A stretch of DNA of 64,000 nt from Knoellia sp. Soil729. GTDB lineage: Bacteria > Actinomycetota > Actinomycetes > Actinomycetales > Dermatophilaceae. The translations under genes were made by a program, and so were the position numbers. The DNA lies in the NCBI RefSeq assembly GCF_001427985.1, contig NZ_LMSA01000002.1, positions 1,232,811 through 1,296,810 on the forward strand, given 5' to 3'. Below the pieces are notes generated by a model. That model made no database searches and was not told the DNA's origin. It saw nothing but the letters and a program-made list of their open reading frames with translations. Shown here in pieces: positions 17,762 through 28,425 of the stretch (positions are counted from its first letter, which is position 1; every line of letters begins with the position of its first letter).

Positions 17762-17811
17762 CGGAAATCGCGAACTGTCCCGGTTGCAACCGGGACGACC
17801 CCCGACTTCCG
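17762..17811. terminator. Hairpin after cca
   Basis: A 20-base palindrome GTCCCGGTTGCAACCGGGAC at 17777-17796 is enclosed by CGGAAATCG (17762-17770) and CGACTTCCG (17803-17811), which pair with one mismatch. It begins six bases after the cca stop, so a terminator is the likely role. Confidence 0.65.
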
Positions 17812-17942
17812 CGTCACGGTCGACGCATCCGTGGCGGGGAGCTCTCCCCATCGTGTGGTTCCCGCCTACCGGGCTAGGCTGGTTCGGTTCATGCAACGGC
17901 GCCGGTGACGGTGCCGCCCCGACCGCCCCGGAGGTGGCCCCG

Positions 17943-18425
17943 ATGCCCACGGTGGGTCATCCGAGCGCACTCAGCCCCCAGCTCCCGATGATCGAGCTGA
18001 CCGTGCCCGACGGCTGGGTCGCCGAGCCGGGGGGCGACGCCCTGTTCCGGGTGACGCACGGCAGGGGAGGGGACCTCGCTCCGCAGCTCACGGCATACGT
18101 CCACACGTCGCGTGACTCGACCCCCGACGACCTCGTCGACGACCTCATGAGCCAGGCCGAGGGACACGACGAGGGGGAGTGCGACCCGACGTTCGAGGTC
18201 GAGCTCGGCGAGCGCCGGTGGACCGGTCTCAACGTCTCGTGGGTCGAAGGGGGTGAGCCGGTCTACCTGGTGCACCTGCTCACGGCCGTCGGCGCCGGTG
18301 AGGTCACGCAGCTCGTCCGGCTCACCGGCCGCATCGCCGGCCCGGACTCCGAGAGTGACTACGACGCGGTCCAGGACGCCATGGAGACCGTGCGGGTGAC
18401 CCCCGCGGGCGGGGACAGCCCGTGA
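17943..18425 (+). CDS. Conserved hypothetical protein, LpqN/DUF1795-like
   Basis: 160 residues, no signal peptide or membrane segment visible. Pattern of the central part (MIELTVPDGWVAEPGGDALF, then an alternating strand region and a closing QDAMETVRVTP) recalls small alpha/beta proteins of the LpqN/DUF1795 type, but I cannot assign a function. ATG at 17943 follows a strong GGAGGTGG. Its TGA overlaps the GTG of the phosphatase gene (GTGA, 18422-18425), so it is probably the first gene of the signalling operon. Confidence 0.7.
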   Translation: MPTVGHPSALSPQLPMIELTVPDGWVAEPGGDALFRVTHGRGGDLAPQLTAYVHTSRDSTPDDLVDDLMSQAEGHDEGECDPTFEVELGERRWTGLNVSWVEGGEPVYLVHLLTAVGAGEVTQLVRLTGRIAGPDSESDYDAVQDAMETVRVTPAGGDSP

Positions 18426-19237
18426 GCGCCGCGCACTACGCCTCCCTCACCGGTCCGGACGTCCACATCCGCTCGGGGGCGGCGACCCACGTCGGGCGGG
18501 TCCGAGACCACAACGAGGACAACCTCATCGCCGAGGGCCGCGTCTACGCCATCGCCGACGGCATGGGCGGTCACGCCGCGGGCGAGGTCGCCAGCGAGAT
18601 CGCCGTGCGGTGCCTCGGGGAGCTCAACGCGCGCGAGCACGTGCGTTCCGAGGACGTCGTCGCCCTGCTCAGGCACACCAACGCCCGCATCCTCGAGTCG
18701 GCGGCCGAGCACCCCGAGCAGTCCGGCATGGGCACGACCGTCGCCGGGCTCACCGTCGTCGACGCGGGCGGTGCCGAGCACTGGATCGTCTTCAACGTCG
18801 GTGACTCGCGCGTCTACCGCTTCCTCGGCAACCGCATGAGCATGGTGACCCAGGACCATTCCGAGGTCCGCGAGATGGTCGACGCCGGCCTCATCACGGC
18901 CGAGGAGGCGCTGCGTCACCCGCTGCGCAACATCATCACGCGCTCACTGGGCACCGACCCCGGACCGAACGCCGACGTCTGGGTCTTCCCGCCGCACCCG
19001 GGCGAACGCTTCGTCCTGTGCAGCGACGGGCTGTCCAACGAGATCGACGACCGCACGATCATGGTCGCCCTGCAGAAGTACGACGACCCCCAGCGGGTGG
19101 CCGACGAGCTCTGCCGAGCCGCCCTCGACGCCGGGGGTCGTGACAACATCAGTGTCGTCGTCGTCGCCTTCGACGCGGACGACGATGACGGGGACGAGGC
19201 CGACACGGCTCCCCGCCACACCCTGATGCCGAGCTGA
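18422..19237 (+). CDS. PP2C-family serine/threonine protein phosphatase
   Basis: Metal-dependent phosphatase expected to reverse the action of the kinase encoded 1.4 kb downstream. 271 residues, cytoplasmic. Family motifs: GRVRDHNEDN, metal-binding YAIADGMGGHAAGEVAS, GMGTTVAG, FNVGDSRVYRF, LCSDGLSNEI and GGRDNISVVVV. No membrane segment or sensory domain, unlike mycobacterial PstP. GTG start overlaps the upstream stop. Confidence 0.93.
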   Translation: MSAAHYASLTGPDVHIRSGAATHVGRVRDHNEDNLIAEGRVYAIADGMGGHAAGEVASEIAVRCLGELNAREHVRSEDVVALLRHTNARILESAAEHPEQSGMGTTVAGLTVVDAGGAEHWIVFNVGDSRVYRFLGNRMSMVTQDHSEVREMVDAGLITAEEALRHPLRNIITRSLGTDPGPNADVWVFPPHPGERFVLCSDGLSNEIDDRTIMVALQKYDDPQRVADELCRAALDAGGRDNISVVVVAFDADDDDGDEADTAPRHTLMPS

Positions 19238-19247
19238 GGACCACATC

Positions 19248-20635
19248 GTGAGCAGCACCGAGGTCACGACCCAGCCCGCCAAGGGGTGGGTCGCGTTGTC
19301 CACCACCGACCGACACCTCCTCGTGCAGGCGCCTGCCTCGGCCGCGGACGACCTCCAGGGGCCCCTCGACTCCGGCCTGGTCGAGGCCCTGCAGGCGCTC
19401 GGGCGCGACGGGCTGGCTGCGCTGCCCGACTTCGCGCTGGTGGACACCTCGGGTGACGTGACCCGCGTGCTCGTGCGTGGCTCGGCGTTCGTGCGCGCCG
19501 ACGGTTCCGAGGTGTCCGCAGACGGCCGTATGCCGTGGCGGGACTTCGATCTCGACGTCGCCACCATCGAGCTGGGCAACGGTGCCAAGGGCGGCTGGCG
19601 CCGCCCGAGCCGACTGGGTCGCCCGGTGGCCGCGGTGGCCGCGGTGGCCGCGGTGCGTGAGGAGTCCGAGCAGGAGAGCCAGCCCGACGCCGAACCGGAG
19701 CCGCCGTCCGACGCGGACGCCTCCGACCTCTCGGCGGCCGCGCCCGCACCGGGCATCCCGCCGGTCGACCTCACACTGCCCCCGGACGAGGAGCACGCCG
19801 GGTCGGCGCCCGCGGAGCGCGTCGCGCCCGTCACGGCGCCCGCGCCCGAGAAGAAGGTCCTCATCGACAGCGTCCCGTGGCGGACCCTGCCCGAGGACGA
19901 GGCGGCAGCCGCCCCTGCACCGCCGCCGCAGCCCGCCACCGAGGAGCTGCCCGCCGCGGACGGAACCACGGGCCCCGACAACTGGGGGATGACCGGCCCG
20001 CCCCCCATGCAGCAGCAGCCGCCCGCGACCGAGCCTGCTCCCGCGCCGGACAACCCGGGGCCCGGCGCCGACCAACCCGTCGAGTCCGATCAGCCGGCGG
20101 TCGCCGCCCCGCCCGTGCCGGACGTGACCATGGACCGCAGCGCCCTCTCCCCGGGCATCGACGGTCCCGCCGACAGCCCGGTCGTCCTGGCCGTCCTCTG
20201 CCCCGCCGGCCACCACTCGTCACCGCACGCGAGCGCCTGCCGGGTCTGTGGCCGTGACATCCCGACCCAGCAGCCCTTCCAGACGCCTCGTCCGCAGCTG
20301 GGCACGCTGCGCGTCTCCGCCGGTGGTCTCGTCCCGCTCGACCGCGGGATCCTGCTCGGACGCGCGCCCAAGGTCAACGCCGACCTGCCACCGAGCAGCC
20401 GGCCCCACCTCGTGCGCCTCGCCTCCCAGGACAACGACATCTCCCGCAACCACGCCGAGGTGATCCTCGAGGGCTGGCACGTCCTCGTGCGCGACCTCGG
20501 CTCGACCAACGGCACGACGGTCACCCTCCCGGGCCAGGAGCCGGTGCGCCTGCGCCCGACCGAGGACTTCGGCATCGAGCCGGGCGCGGTCGTCACCCTC
20601 GCCGACGAGGTCTCCCTCACCTACGAGGTCTCCGA

Positions 20636-20639
<4 letters not shown>
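19248..20639 (+). CDS. FHA domain protein with zinc-ribbon-like segment
   Basis: 463 residues. N-terminal region (about 1-130) of unknown fold, a long Pro/Ala/Glu-rich linker (about 140-320), a short CxxC-containing segment (CPAGHHSSPHASACRVCG, about 321-338), and a C-terminal FHA phosphothreonine-binding domain with LLGRAPKVN, DISRNHAEVILEG and DLGSTNGTTV, holding the conserved Arg, Ser-x-x-His and Asn. It likely binds phosphorylated partners of the kinase encoded next. GAGGA precedes the GTG at 19248; the stop overlaps the kinase GTG. Confidence 0.88.
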
Positions 20640-22135
<1,496 letters not shown>

Positions 22136-22139
22136 CCCG

Positions 22140-22832
22140 ATGACAGTGACGGTGGAGTTCTGCGGCGAGGAGTACCGGGCTCCCGAGGACGCGCCCCTCA
22201 CCATAGGCAGGGTCGCGGACGTCGAGATCGACGACAACCCCTACCTGCACCGGGTCTTCCTGCAGGTGCACCGCGAGCACGACCTGTGGTGGCTGACCAA
22301 CGTCGGCTCGACGCTCACGGCGACCGTCGGTGACCGGCAGGGGCTCTTCCAGGCCTGGCTCTCGCCGGGCGCCCGCATCCCCCTCGCCCTCGAGGCCTTC
22401 ACGGTGTGGTTCACGGCCGGCCCCACGACCTACGACTTCGACATCACGGTCGAGGATGCGACGTTCACCTCGATCGTGACCGAGCCGGAGCCCGAGCCCG
22501 AGGACTCCCCCGGGGAGACGACGGTGGGACGGGTCTCGATGACCCCTGACCAGAAGCTGCTCATCGTTGCGCTCTGCGAGAGCTTCCTGCGCACGACGTA
22601 TGTCGGCCAGGGCCAGATCCCGTCCTCGGCCCAGGCGGCCGCACGGCTGGGGTGGACGACGACGAAGTTCAACCGCAAGCTCGACAACGTCTGCCAGAAG
22701 CTGGCGGACGCCGGGACCCGCGGGCTCCACGGCGGCCCCGGCAAGCTGGCGAGCAACCGCAAGTCCCGCCTGGTCGAGCACGCCCTCTCGACGCGCATGG
22801 TCACCGAGGCGGACCTGGCCCTGCTGGACTGA
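22140..22832 (+). CDS. FHA-like / helix-turn-helix protein
   Basis: 230 residues, cytoplasmic. The N-terminal half is an FHA-like beta domain (TIGRVADVEIDDNPYLHRVF and WLTNVGSTLTATVGD), but the canonical Ser-x-x-His pair is weak, so phosphothreonine binding is uncertain. After an acidic linker the C-terminal half (about 130-230) is helical, with a winged-helix-like stretch SSAQAAARLGWTTTKFNRKL. It could be a DNA-binding output of the kinase, which is inference. GGAGG precedes ATG 22140, four bases after the kinase stop. Confidence 0.75.
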   Translation: MTVTVEFCGEEYRAPEDAPLTIGRVADVEIDDNPYLHRVFLQVHREHDLWWLTNVGSTLTATVGDRQGLFQAWLSPGARIPLALEAFTVWFTAGPTTYDFDITVEDATFTSIVTEPEPEPEDSPGETTVGRVSMTPDQKLLIVALCESFLRTTYVGQGQIPSSAQAAARLGWTTTKFNRKLDNVCQKLADAGTRGLHGGPGKLASNRKSRLVEHALSTRMVTEADLALLD

Positions 22833-23072
22833 CCCCGGATCGTCCTCTGCCGATCCCCGGCCGGGGCGGCGTGGGTGGGAGGTCCGGCTCACAGCGTCGC
22901 CGCGTGGTCCACGCCCTGGTGCGGGCGGCATACCCGCAGGTCGGAAGGGTGCCGCTGACGACCACTCGGCGCAAAGTCCTTCCCTCCGGGGAACCGGGAA
23001 GGCAGGATGCACAGAAGTTCGTGCAAAGGGGCACGGACATCCGGGCCTCGGCCCGGTACTCGGAGGAGAAAC

Positions 23073-25937
23073 ATGACTGCTCGCAGTTCCGCGCGCGCCC
23101 GGCGGCGTTATCTCGCTGCCGTGCCTGCGCTTGCGCTCGCGGCGACCGGCCTGACCCTGGGGTCGAGCTCTGTCGCAGCAGCTCCCACGTCAGGTCCGGC
23201 GCCCGTCGGTGCCGCCCCCTCGTCAGAGGGCTACATCAACTATGTGGCACCTCGCATGGAGACTGCGGTCTCCAAGGACAAGGCCTTCAACCTCAAGGCC
23301 ACGCCTGCCCAGAAGAAGGCCAAGGCTGCCGAGCGCAAGTCGGCGCTCGCCAAGGCCCTCGAGGTGGACCGCAAGCACAGCCAGGGCAACCCCACGGCTG
23401 CCAAGCAGCTCCGCAAGCTCGAAGCCGAGTCGATCAAGACAGGCAAGAGCCCCAAGGCCATCAAGGCCAAGAGGTTCAAGCAGGCCAAGACCACCCAGCA
23501 GGCAAAGCTGCTGACGATCCTCGTGGAGTTCAACGAGCAGGCCAACGACGACTTCACCGGATCGATGGTTCCGGATGGCTTCTCCTCGAGCACCTGTGTG
23601 CCGGGCACCGTCCAGAACGGGCCCAAGCACAACAACATCCCGAATCCGGCCGAGAGCGAGCTCAAGGACAACAACTCGATGTGGCTCGACGACTTCTCGT
23701 CGGAGCACTTCAACAAGATGCTGTACACCAAGGAGGGCATCACCGAGCGCGTCCGCCCCGACCTCACCGGTCCTGACGGCAAGCCCGGCATCGACATCTC
23801 CGGCTACACGATGAAGAACATGTACGAGGAGATGTCCAAGGGCGCCTACACCGTCGGTGGCGCCGCGACCCCGTGGGTCACCGTCCCGCACTCGGAGGCC
23901 TGGTACGGGGCCACCCGCTGCCACAAGGACGAGACCGGCAAGTGGGTGTACGGCGCGATCCAGGACATGCAGGGTCACCCGAAAAACCCGGCCGGGGCCG
24001 GCGCACTTCCCGTCGACGCCGTCGAGGCACTCGCCAAGGCGCAGCCCAACTTCCCGTGGGCCGACTACGACCTCGAGGACCAGGGTGACGTCGACGGTGA
24101 CAACAACCTCCTCGAGCCGGACGGCGTCATCGACCACGTCGTGCTCGTCCACGCCGGAGAGGACAAGTCCGGAGGCGGCGGCGCCCAAGGCGCCAACGCG
24201 ATCTGGGCCCACTCCTCGACCGTCGCAGGCGGGGAGCAGGTTCCCGGAACGAAGTTCAAGGTCTCCAACTACATCGTGCAGCCGGAGGACTCCGGCGTCG
24301 GCGTCTTCGCGCACGAGTACGGCCACGACCTCGGCCTTCCCGACCTCTACGACACCAGCGGTGTCGGCACCGACTCCGACGTCGACTTCTGGGACCTCAT
24401 GAGCTCCGGCTCGCACTCGGGCCCGATCTTCCAGTCGATGCCCACCCACATGGGGATCTGGGACAAGTGGGTCCTCGGCTGGGCCGACCCGGTCGTCATC
24501 AACCCCGGCGACGACCCGAAGGCCGTCAAGGTCGGCCAGTCGAGCCGCACCCCCAAGGGTTCGGCCGACGGGGTCAAGGTGAACCTTCCGGCCAAGACGG
24601 TGGCCCTCGCCAAGCCGCACAGCGGTGCCAGCATGTGGTACTCCAACGCGGACCAGTCCTGGGCGAAGAACGCCCTGACCCGTGACGTGTCGGTCCCGGC
24701 CGGCGCCACGAATGCCAAGTTCTGGGCGTGGAACACCGGCACGATCGAGGAGGACTGGGACTACGGCTTCGTCGAGGTCTCGACCGACGGCGGCAGCACC
24801 TGGACCGAGCAGAAGCTGTATGACCAAGCAGGCGCGGAGGTCACCACGCCTGACGGCTACGCCGACCCGAACGGCCGTATGCACGACTTCGGCGGCAAGA
24901 AGTACGGCCTGACCGGTGCCATGCCCGACTGGGCGCACTACTACGCCGACCTGACCCCGTTCGCGGGCAAGGACGTCAAGGTGCGACTGCTGTACGCGAC
25001 CGACGAGGCCTTCCAGGAGAAGGGCTGGTTCGTCGACGACCTGTCGGTGACCAACGGCGCCGAGACCATCTGGAGCGACGACGCCGAGGCCAACAACGGC
25101 TGGACCGCGACGGTCGGCACCTTCACGGACACGTCCGGCACCGGTTGGGTGCTCGACCCGGGTGTCAACCAGTACGCCCAGTACTACCTGGTCGAGTGGC
25201 GCAACTTCGACGGCTTCGACAAGGGCCTCCAGTACGCCTACGACACCACCTACCAGAAGCTTGGTGGCGACGGTGCGTGGAAGGTCGAGAAGATCAAGTA
25301 CAACGCCCCGGGTGCACTCGTCTGGTACCGCGACACCTCGTTCGGCAGCACGAACCACGTGGGATCGAACGAGGCGGCCATGCCGAGCTACGGTGCGAAG
25401 GGTGGCCTGCTGATCGTGGACAGCCACTTCAACCCGTTGCAGCGCACCGGTGCGGCGGCGGAGGTCGACCCGTCGACGCTCAACGTGCTGCCGTCGCGGC
25501 CGCAGTCGTCCAACGCGGCCTTCGGTCTCACCGGGACGCACCCCTTCACGGAGTGCCTCACCAAGGACGGCGACGCGACGTACAAGGAGTACTGCACCAA
25601 GTTCGCGTCCCAGTCGCCGGTGAGCACCTTCACCGACGACAAGGGCTGGGTCCCCGGCTTCGCGCTGCGTGAGTCGGATGGCGCGCTGTTCTACCGCGAC
25701 CGTGACGCCTCCACGGTCGTTCCGTCGGTGGGCAACGCGCAGTACTCCACTCCGCTGTACGACCTGCAGGGCAACCGTCTTCCGGACTATGACGGGGTCG
25801 ACATCGGGCTCGGCCCGTTCGGCTCCGGCAACCCGGCGGACGACGGTGTGGGTTACGGCACCGTGGTCAACGTCGCCAAGGCCTTCGCGGGCAACCAGGC
25901 TGCGCTGATCAAGATCACTCCGACCAGCGCGAAGTGA
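23073..25937 (+). CDS. Secreted M6-family metalloprotease (immune inhibitor A type)
   Basis: 954 residues. Signal peptide (SSARARRRYLAAVPALALAA, cleavage near residue 38), a Lys/Ala-rich propeptide-like stretch (about 70-150), then the zinc protease domain with HEYGHDLGLPD (His414, Glu415, His418) and a downstream Met-turn region DLMSSGSHSG. C-terminal beta domains follow (for example WDYGFVEVSTDGGSTW and KGWFVDDLSV), typical of immune inhibitor A relatives. No cell-wall sorting signal or C-terminal anchor. GGAGGAG precedes ATG 23073. It stands between the phospho-signalling genes and the MoxR/giant-protein genes; a role in processing surface proteins is possible but not shown. Confidence 0.93.
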   Translation: MTARSSARARRRYLAAVPALALAATGLTLGSSSVAAAPTSGPAPVGAAPSSEGYINYVAPRMETAVSKDKAFNLKATPAQKKAKAAERKSALAKALEVDRKHSQGNPTAAKQLRKLEAESIKTGKSPKAIKAKRFKQAKTTQQAKLLTILVEFNEQANDDFTGSMVPDGFSSSTCVPGTVQNGPKHNNIPNPAESELKDNNSMWLDDFSSEHFNKMLYTKEGITERVRPDLTGPDGKPGIDISGYTMKNMYEEMSKGAYTVGGAATPWVTVPHSEAWYGATRCHKDETGKWVYGAIQDMQGHPKNPAGAGALPVDAVEALAKAQPNFPWADYDLEDQGDVDGDNNLLEPDGVIDHVVLVHAGEDKSGGGGAQGANAIWAHSSTVAGGEQVPGTKFKVSNYIVQPEDSGVGVFAHEYGHDLGLPDLYDTSGVGTDSDVDFWDLMSSGSHSGPIFQSMPTHMGIWDKWVLGWADPVVINPGDDPKAVKVGQSSRTPKGSADGVKVNLPAKTVALAKPHSGASMWYSNADQSWAKNALTRDVSVPAGATNAKFWAWNTGTIEEDWDYGFVEVSTDGGSTWTEQKLYDQAGAEVTTPDGYADPNGRMHDFGGKKYGLTGAMPDWAHYYADLTPFAGKDVKVRLLYATDEAFQEKGWFVDDLSVTNGAETIWSDDAEANNGWTATVGTFTDTSGTGWVLDPGVNQYAQYYLVEWRNFDGFDKGLQYAYDTTYQKLGGDGAWKVEKIKYNAPGALVWYRDTSFGSTNHVGSNEAAMPSYGAKGGLLIVDSHFNPLQRTGAAAEVDPSTLNVLPSRPQSSNAAFGLTGTHPFTECLTKDGDATYKEYCTKFASQSPVSTFTDDKGWVPGFALRESDGALFYRDRDASTVVPSVGNAQYSTPLYDLQGNRLPDYDGVDIGLGPFGSGNPADDGVGYGTVVNVAKAFAGNQAALIKITPTSAK

Positions 25938-25972
25938 CCTGACGGCCTGAGTCCTCAGGTCGAACGACACAC

Positions 25973-26009
25973 AACGGGCCCGCATCCCAGCCAGGGGTGC
26001 GGGCCCGTT
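25973..26009. terminator. Hairpin terminator after the M6 protease gene
   Basis: Arms AACGGGCCCGCATCCC (25973-25988) and GGGGTGCGGGCCCGTT (25994-26009) pair over 16 positions with one G-T pair; loop of 5 bases. It lies 36 bases past the protease stop. Confidence 0.8.
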
Positions 26010-26029
26010 GCCGTCTGCCGGGGGCGTGC

Positions 26030-26133
26030 GTCCGCAGAGGTGGTCGGGTTCGCGACCAGGGTTGCGGACGTTGCTGTATGCCGGGGGGCGTGCGTCCGCA
26101 GAGGTGGTCGGGTTCTCGACCAGGGTTGCGGAC
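26030..26133. repeat. Two 40-bp hairpin repeats in tandem upstream of the DUF559-like gene
   Basis: Two nearly identical 40-base units at 26030-26069 and 26094-26133, one mismatch apart, spaced 64 bases start to start. Each begins GTCCGCA and ends TGCGGAC, with inner arms TGGTCG/CGACCA, so each folds into a two-part hairpin. A third unit is at 27206-27245 on the far side of the gene. The 316-base interval 25938-26253 holds only the terminator, these repeats and the start region of the next gene. Confidence 0.8.
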
Positions 26134-26253
26134 GCTGCGTGCCGGGCTGCGGACGTGCTGCGTTGTCCACAGCGCGGCGGCCTTCCCGAGGTCGTCCACA
26201 GTGGGAGAGGCCGGGTCTGGCGGCTCTGCGCCGATGCGGCTTCGCTTCGTCGT

Positions 26254-27174
26254 ATGACGTACACCCCCGACGCACTGCATCGCCTCTCCGACGAGTTCGA
26301 CGGTGTCGCGACCCTCAGCGAGCTGGCCTCTGCCGGCGTGAGCCGCGCAACGCGACGCAGCCTGATCCGTTCGGGCCGCTGGCGACCCATCGGTGCCAAG
26401 GGAGTCGTTCTCCACACCGGACCGCTGATCGGGAGGCAGGCGTGGCGCGCGGCCCTCATCAGGGTGGGAGCCGGCGCTGCGCTCGGCGGGGTCACGGCGC
26501 TGCAGGCGGGCGGCCTCCAGGGTTTCGACGAACCCAGAACCCACATCTGGGTTCCGAAGAGCTGTGCCAAGGACCCCCGCGAGCTGCCTGACGACGTCGT
26601 CCTGCACGAGACGAGACGGTGGTCGGCCAAGGACTGCGTCGATGCGGGCATGCCTCGTTCCTCGCCGCCGGTCGCGACCATCCAGGCGGCGTTGTGGGCC
26701 GTCTCCGCCCGGCAGTCGGCGCTGTGCCTCGTGATGCCCGTCCAGCAGCGCCTCGTCCGCCCCGCGGATCTCGTGGCCGAGCTCGACCGGGTGCAACGAC
26801 ATGCCTTTCGCTCCATGCTGCGTGCCGTGGCGGGTGACCTCCTCGGAGGAGCCCAGTCGCTCAACGAGCTCGACTTCGCGATCGAGTGCCGGCGTCGGGG
26901 CCTCCCGGAGCCCACCAGGCAGCTGCCCCGCAGGCTCTCCTCGGGCAGGGTGGTCCTGGACGTCTTCTGGGACCGCTATGGCGTGTGCGTGGAGGTCAAC
27001 GGTGCAGGTCACGACCAGGTGCTGGTCTCCTTGCGCGACGAGGTGCGCCTCACGGACCTCCAGGCGCAGGGCGATGCCGCCATCCCCCTGTCGGTGCTCA
27101 CGCTGCGCGTGGACCCGGACCCGTTCTTCACGGCGCTCGCGGGGCTGCTGCGCAGTCGCGGCTGGCCGGGCTGA
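26254..27174 (+). CDS. AbiEi/DUF559-type protein with endonuclease-like C-terminus
   Basis: 306 residues, cytoplasmic. N-terminal winged-helix-like part (DEFDGVATLSELASAGVSRA) of the type seen in AbiEi antitoxin-like proteins. The C-terminal part (from SLNELDFAIECRRRGLPEP) fits the DUF559/very-short-patch-repair-like nuclease fold, with Glu in NELDF, Asp in GRVVLDVFWD and the Glu in VCVEVNGAGH forming a PD-(D/E)xK-like set. Such proteins are widespread in actinobacteria with no established role. The ATG at 26254 is chosen since upstream sequence is repeats. Flanked by 40-bp hairpins on both sides, and apparently an insertion in the signalling/giant-protein locus. Confidence 0.75.
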   Translation: MTYTPDALHRLSDEFDGVATLSELASAGVSRATRRSLIRSGRWRPIGAKGVVLHTGPLIGRQAWRAALIRVGAGAALGGVTALQAGGLQGFDEPRTHIWVPKSCAKDPRELPDDVVLHETRRWSAKDCVDAGMPRSSPPVATIQAALWAVSARQSALCLVMPVQQRLVRPADLVAELDRVQRHAFRSMLRAVAGDLLGGAQSLNELDFAIECRRRGLPEPTRQLPRRLSSGRVVLDVFWDRYGVCVEVNGAGHDQVLVSLRDEVRLTDLQAQGDAAIPLSVLTLRVDPDPFFTALAGLLRSRGWPG

Positions 27175-27205
27175 GGTGGGCGGACGGCATACGCACGGCT
27201 TTGAC

Positions 27206-27245
27206 GTCCGCAAGTCTGGTCGCTCCCGCGACCAAGGTTGCGGAC
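27206..27245. repeat. Third 40-bp hairpin repeat, downstream of the DUF559-like gene
   Basis: Same length and ends as the two upstream units (GTCCGCA ... TGCGGAC), inner arms TGGTCGC/GCGACCA, interior diverged. It lies 31 bases after the DUF559-like stop, so the gene is bracketed two plus one. Confidence 0.75.
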
Positions 27246-27362
27246 GTTGGGGAGGCGTGAGATGGGTACGGGCACTCATTCGGAAAGGTGCGGATGTCTC
27301 GGTAGGGTGCGTGACGGCATACGTGGAACTTCTTGACATGTCGAGGGGTCTGCGAGTGTGTG

Positions 27363-27381
27363 ATCACCCACGGGGGGTGAT
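27363..27381. promoter_or_regulatory. Inverted repeat upstream of moxR, possible operator
   Basis: ATCACCC (27363-27369) and GGGTGAT (27375-27381) form a 7-base inverted repeat about 75 bases before the moxR start, 25 bases after a TTGACA sequence (27333-27338) that resembles a -35 element. No good -10 was found at standard spacing, so the promoter reading is tentative. Confidence 0.35.
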
Positions 27382-27454
27382 GCATCGAGCGTGGGGGCCG
27401 GCAGGGACTCCCACGCGGTGTCATCCCACCACTGCGATGAGAGGACTCCGACCC

Positions 27455-28423
27455 ATGACGGTCACCCATGAGCAGGCCGCGTGGTTCACCAAGACCTTCG
27501 AGGCGATGGTGAGCAACGTCGACAAGGCCGTGCTCGGCAAGGAGCACGTCATCCGGCTCGCCCTGACCTGCATGCTGTCGGAGGGACACCTCCTCCTCGA
27601 GGACTTCCCGGGGACCGGCAAGACCCAGCTCGCCCGCGCGGTGTCGAGTACGGTGCACGGCACCAACAGCCGCATCCAGTTCACCCCCGACCTCTTGCCG
27701 AGCGACGTCACCGGCGTGACGATCTACGACCCCAACACCAAGGTGTTCGAGTTCCACAAGGGCCCGATCTTCGCGACCATCGTCCTCGCCGACGAGATCA
27801 ACCGCGCCTCACCCAAGACGCAGTCCGCGCTCCTCGAGGTCATGGAGGAGGGCAAGGTCACCGTCGACGGCACCCGCCACGAGGTCGGCGAGCCGTTCAT
27901 GGTCATCGCCACCCAGAACCCCATCGAGCAGGCCGGCACCTACCGCCTGCCCGAGGCGCAGCTCGACCGCTTCCTCATGAAGACGACGCTGGGCTACCCC
28001 GACCACGAGGCGACCGTGCGCGTGCTGCGTGACGCCAAGACCCGCGACCGCACCAAGTCGCTGGAGCCGGTCGTCACCTCGCAGGTGGTCATCGACATGG
28101 CCGAGCTCGCGGACGAGGTCCACGTCGACGACGCGATCCTCGACTACGTCTCGCGCCTGGCCGAGGAGACCCGCCGCCACGTCAGCGTCCGCCTCGGGCT
28201 GTCGGTGCGTGGCTGCCTCGCCTTCGTCCGCTGCGCCAAGACCTGGGCCATCGGCCAGGGCCGCACCCACGTCATCCCCGACGACATCAAGATGCTCGCC
28301 CACCCGGTCCTCAACCACCGGCTCCTCGTGACCGCCGAGGCCCAGTTCGCCGGCATCAGCGTCGACCAGGTCATCGACCAGATCCTCGGTGAGGTGGCTC
28401 CGCCGACCGAGCGAGTCGCCTGA
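27455..28423 (+). CDS. MoxR-family AAA+ ATPase
   Basis: AAA+ chaperone-like ATPase, a group that works with von Willebrand or DUF58 proteins in assembling or activating complexes. 322 residues: Walker A DFPGTGKTQLARA, Walker B VLADEINRASPKTQSALLEV, sensor ATQNPIEQAGTYRLPEAQLD and a C-terminal helical lid. The ATG at 27455 (MTVTHEQAAW) is chosen over the ATG at 27437 because GAGAGGA sits nine bases before it. Followed two bases later by the DUF58 gene, the usual partner. Confidence 0.94.
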   Translation: MTVTHEQAAWFTKTFEAMVSNVDKAVLGKEHVIRLALTCMLSEGHLLLEDFPGTGKTQLARAVSSTVHGTNSRIQFTPDLLPSDVTGVTIYDPNTKVFEFHKGPIFATIVLADEINRASPKTQSALLEVMEEGKVTVDGTRHEVGEPFMVIATQNPIEQAGTYRLPEAQLDRFLMKTTLGYPDHEATVRVLRDAKTRDRTKSLEPVVTSQVVIDMAELADEVHVDDAILDYVSRLAEETRRHVSVRLGLSVRGCLAFVRCAKTWAIGQGRTHVIPDDIKMLAHPVLNHRLLVTAEAQFAGISVDQVIDQILGEVAPPTERVA

Positions 28424-28425
28424 CG

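Noticed and set aside
26030-26133. Possible small CRISPR array
   Set aside because: Only two units in tandem, the interval between them is not an independent spacer, units are self-complementary across their whole length, and no cas gene is nearby.
23223-26915. Minus-strand open frame of about 1230 codons
   Set aside because: Antisense to the M6 protease, the hairpin repeats and the DUF559-like gene; a shadow of GC-rich third-position bias.
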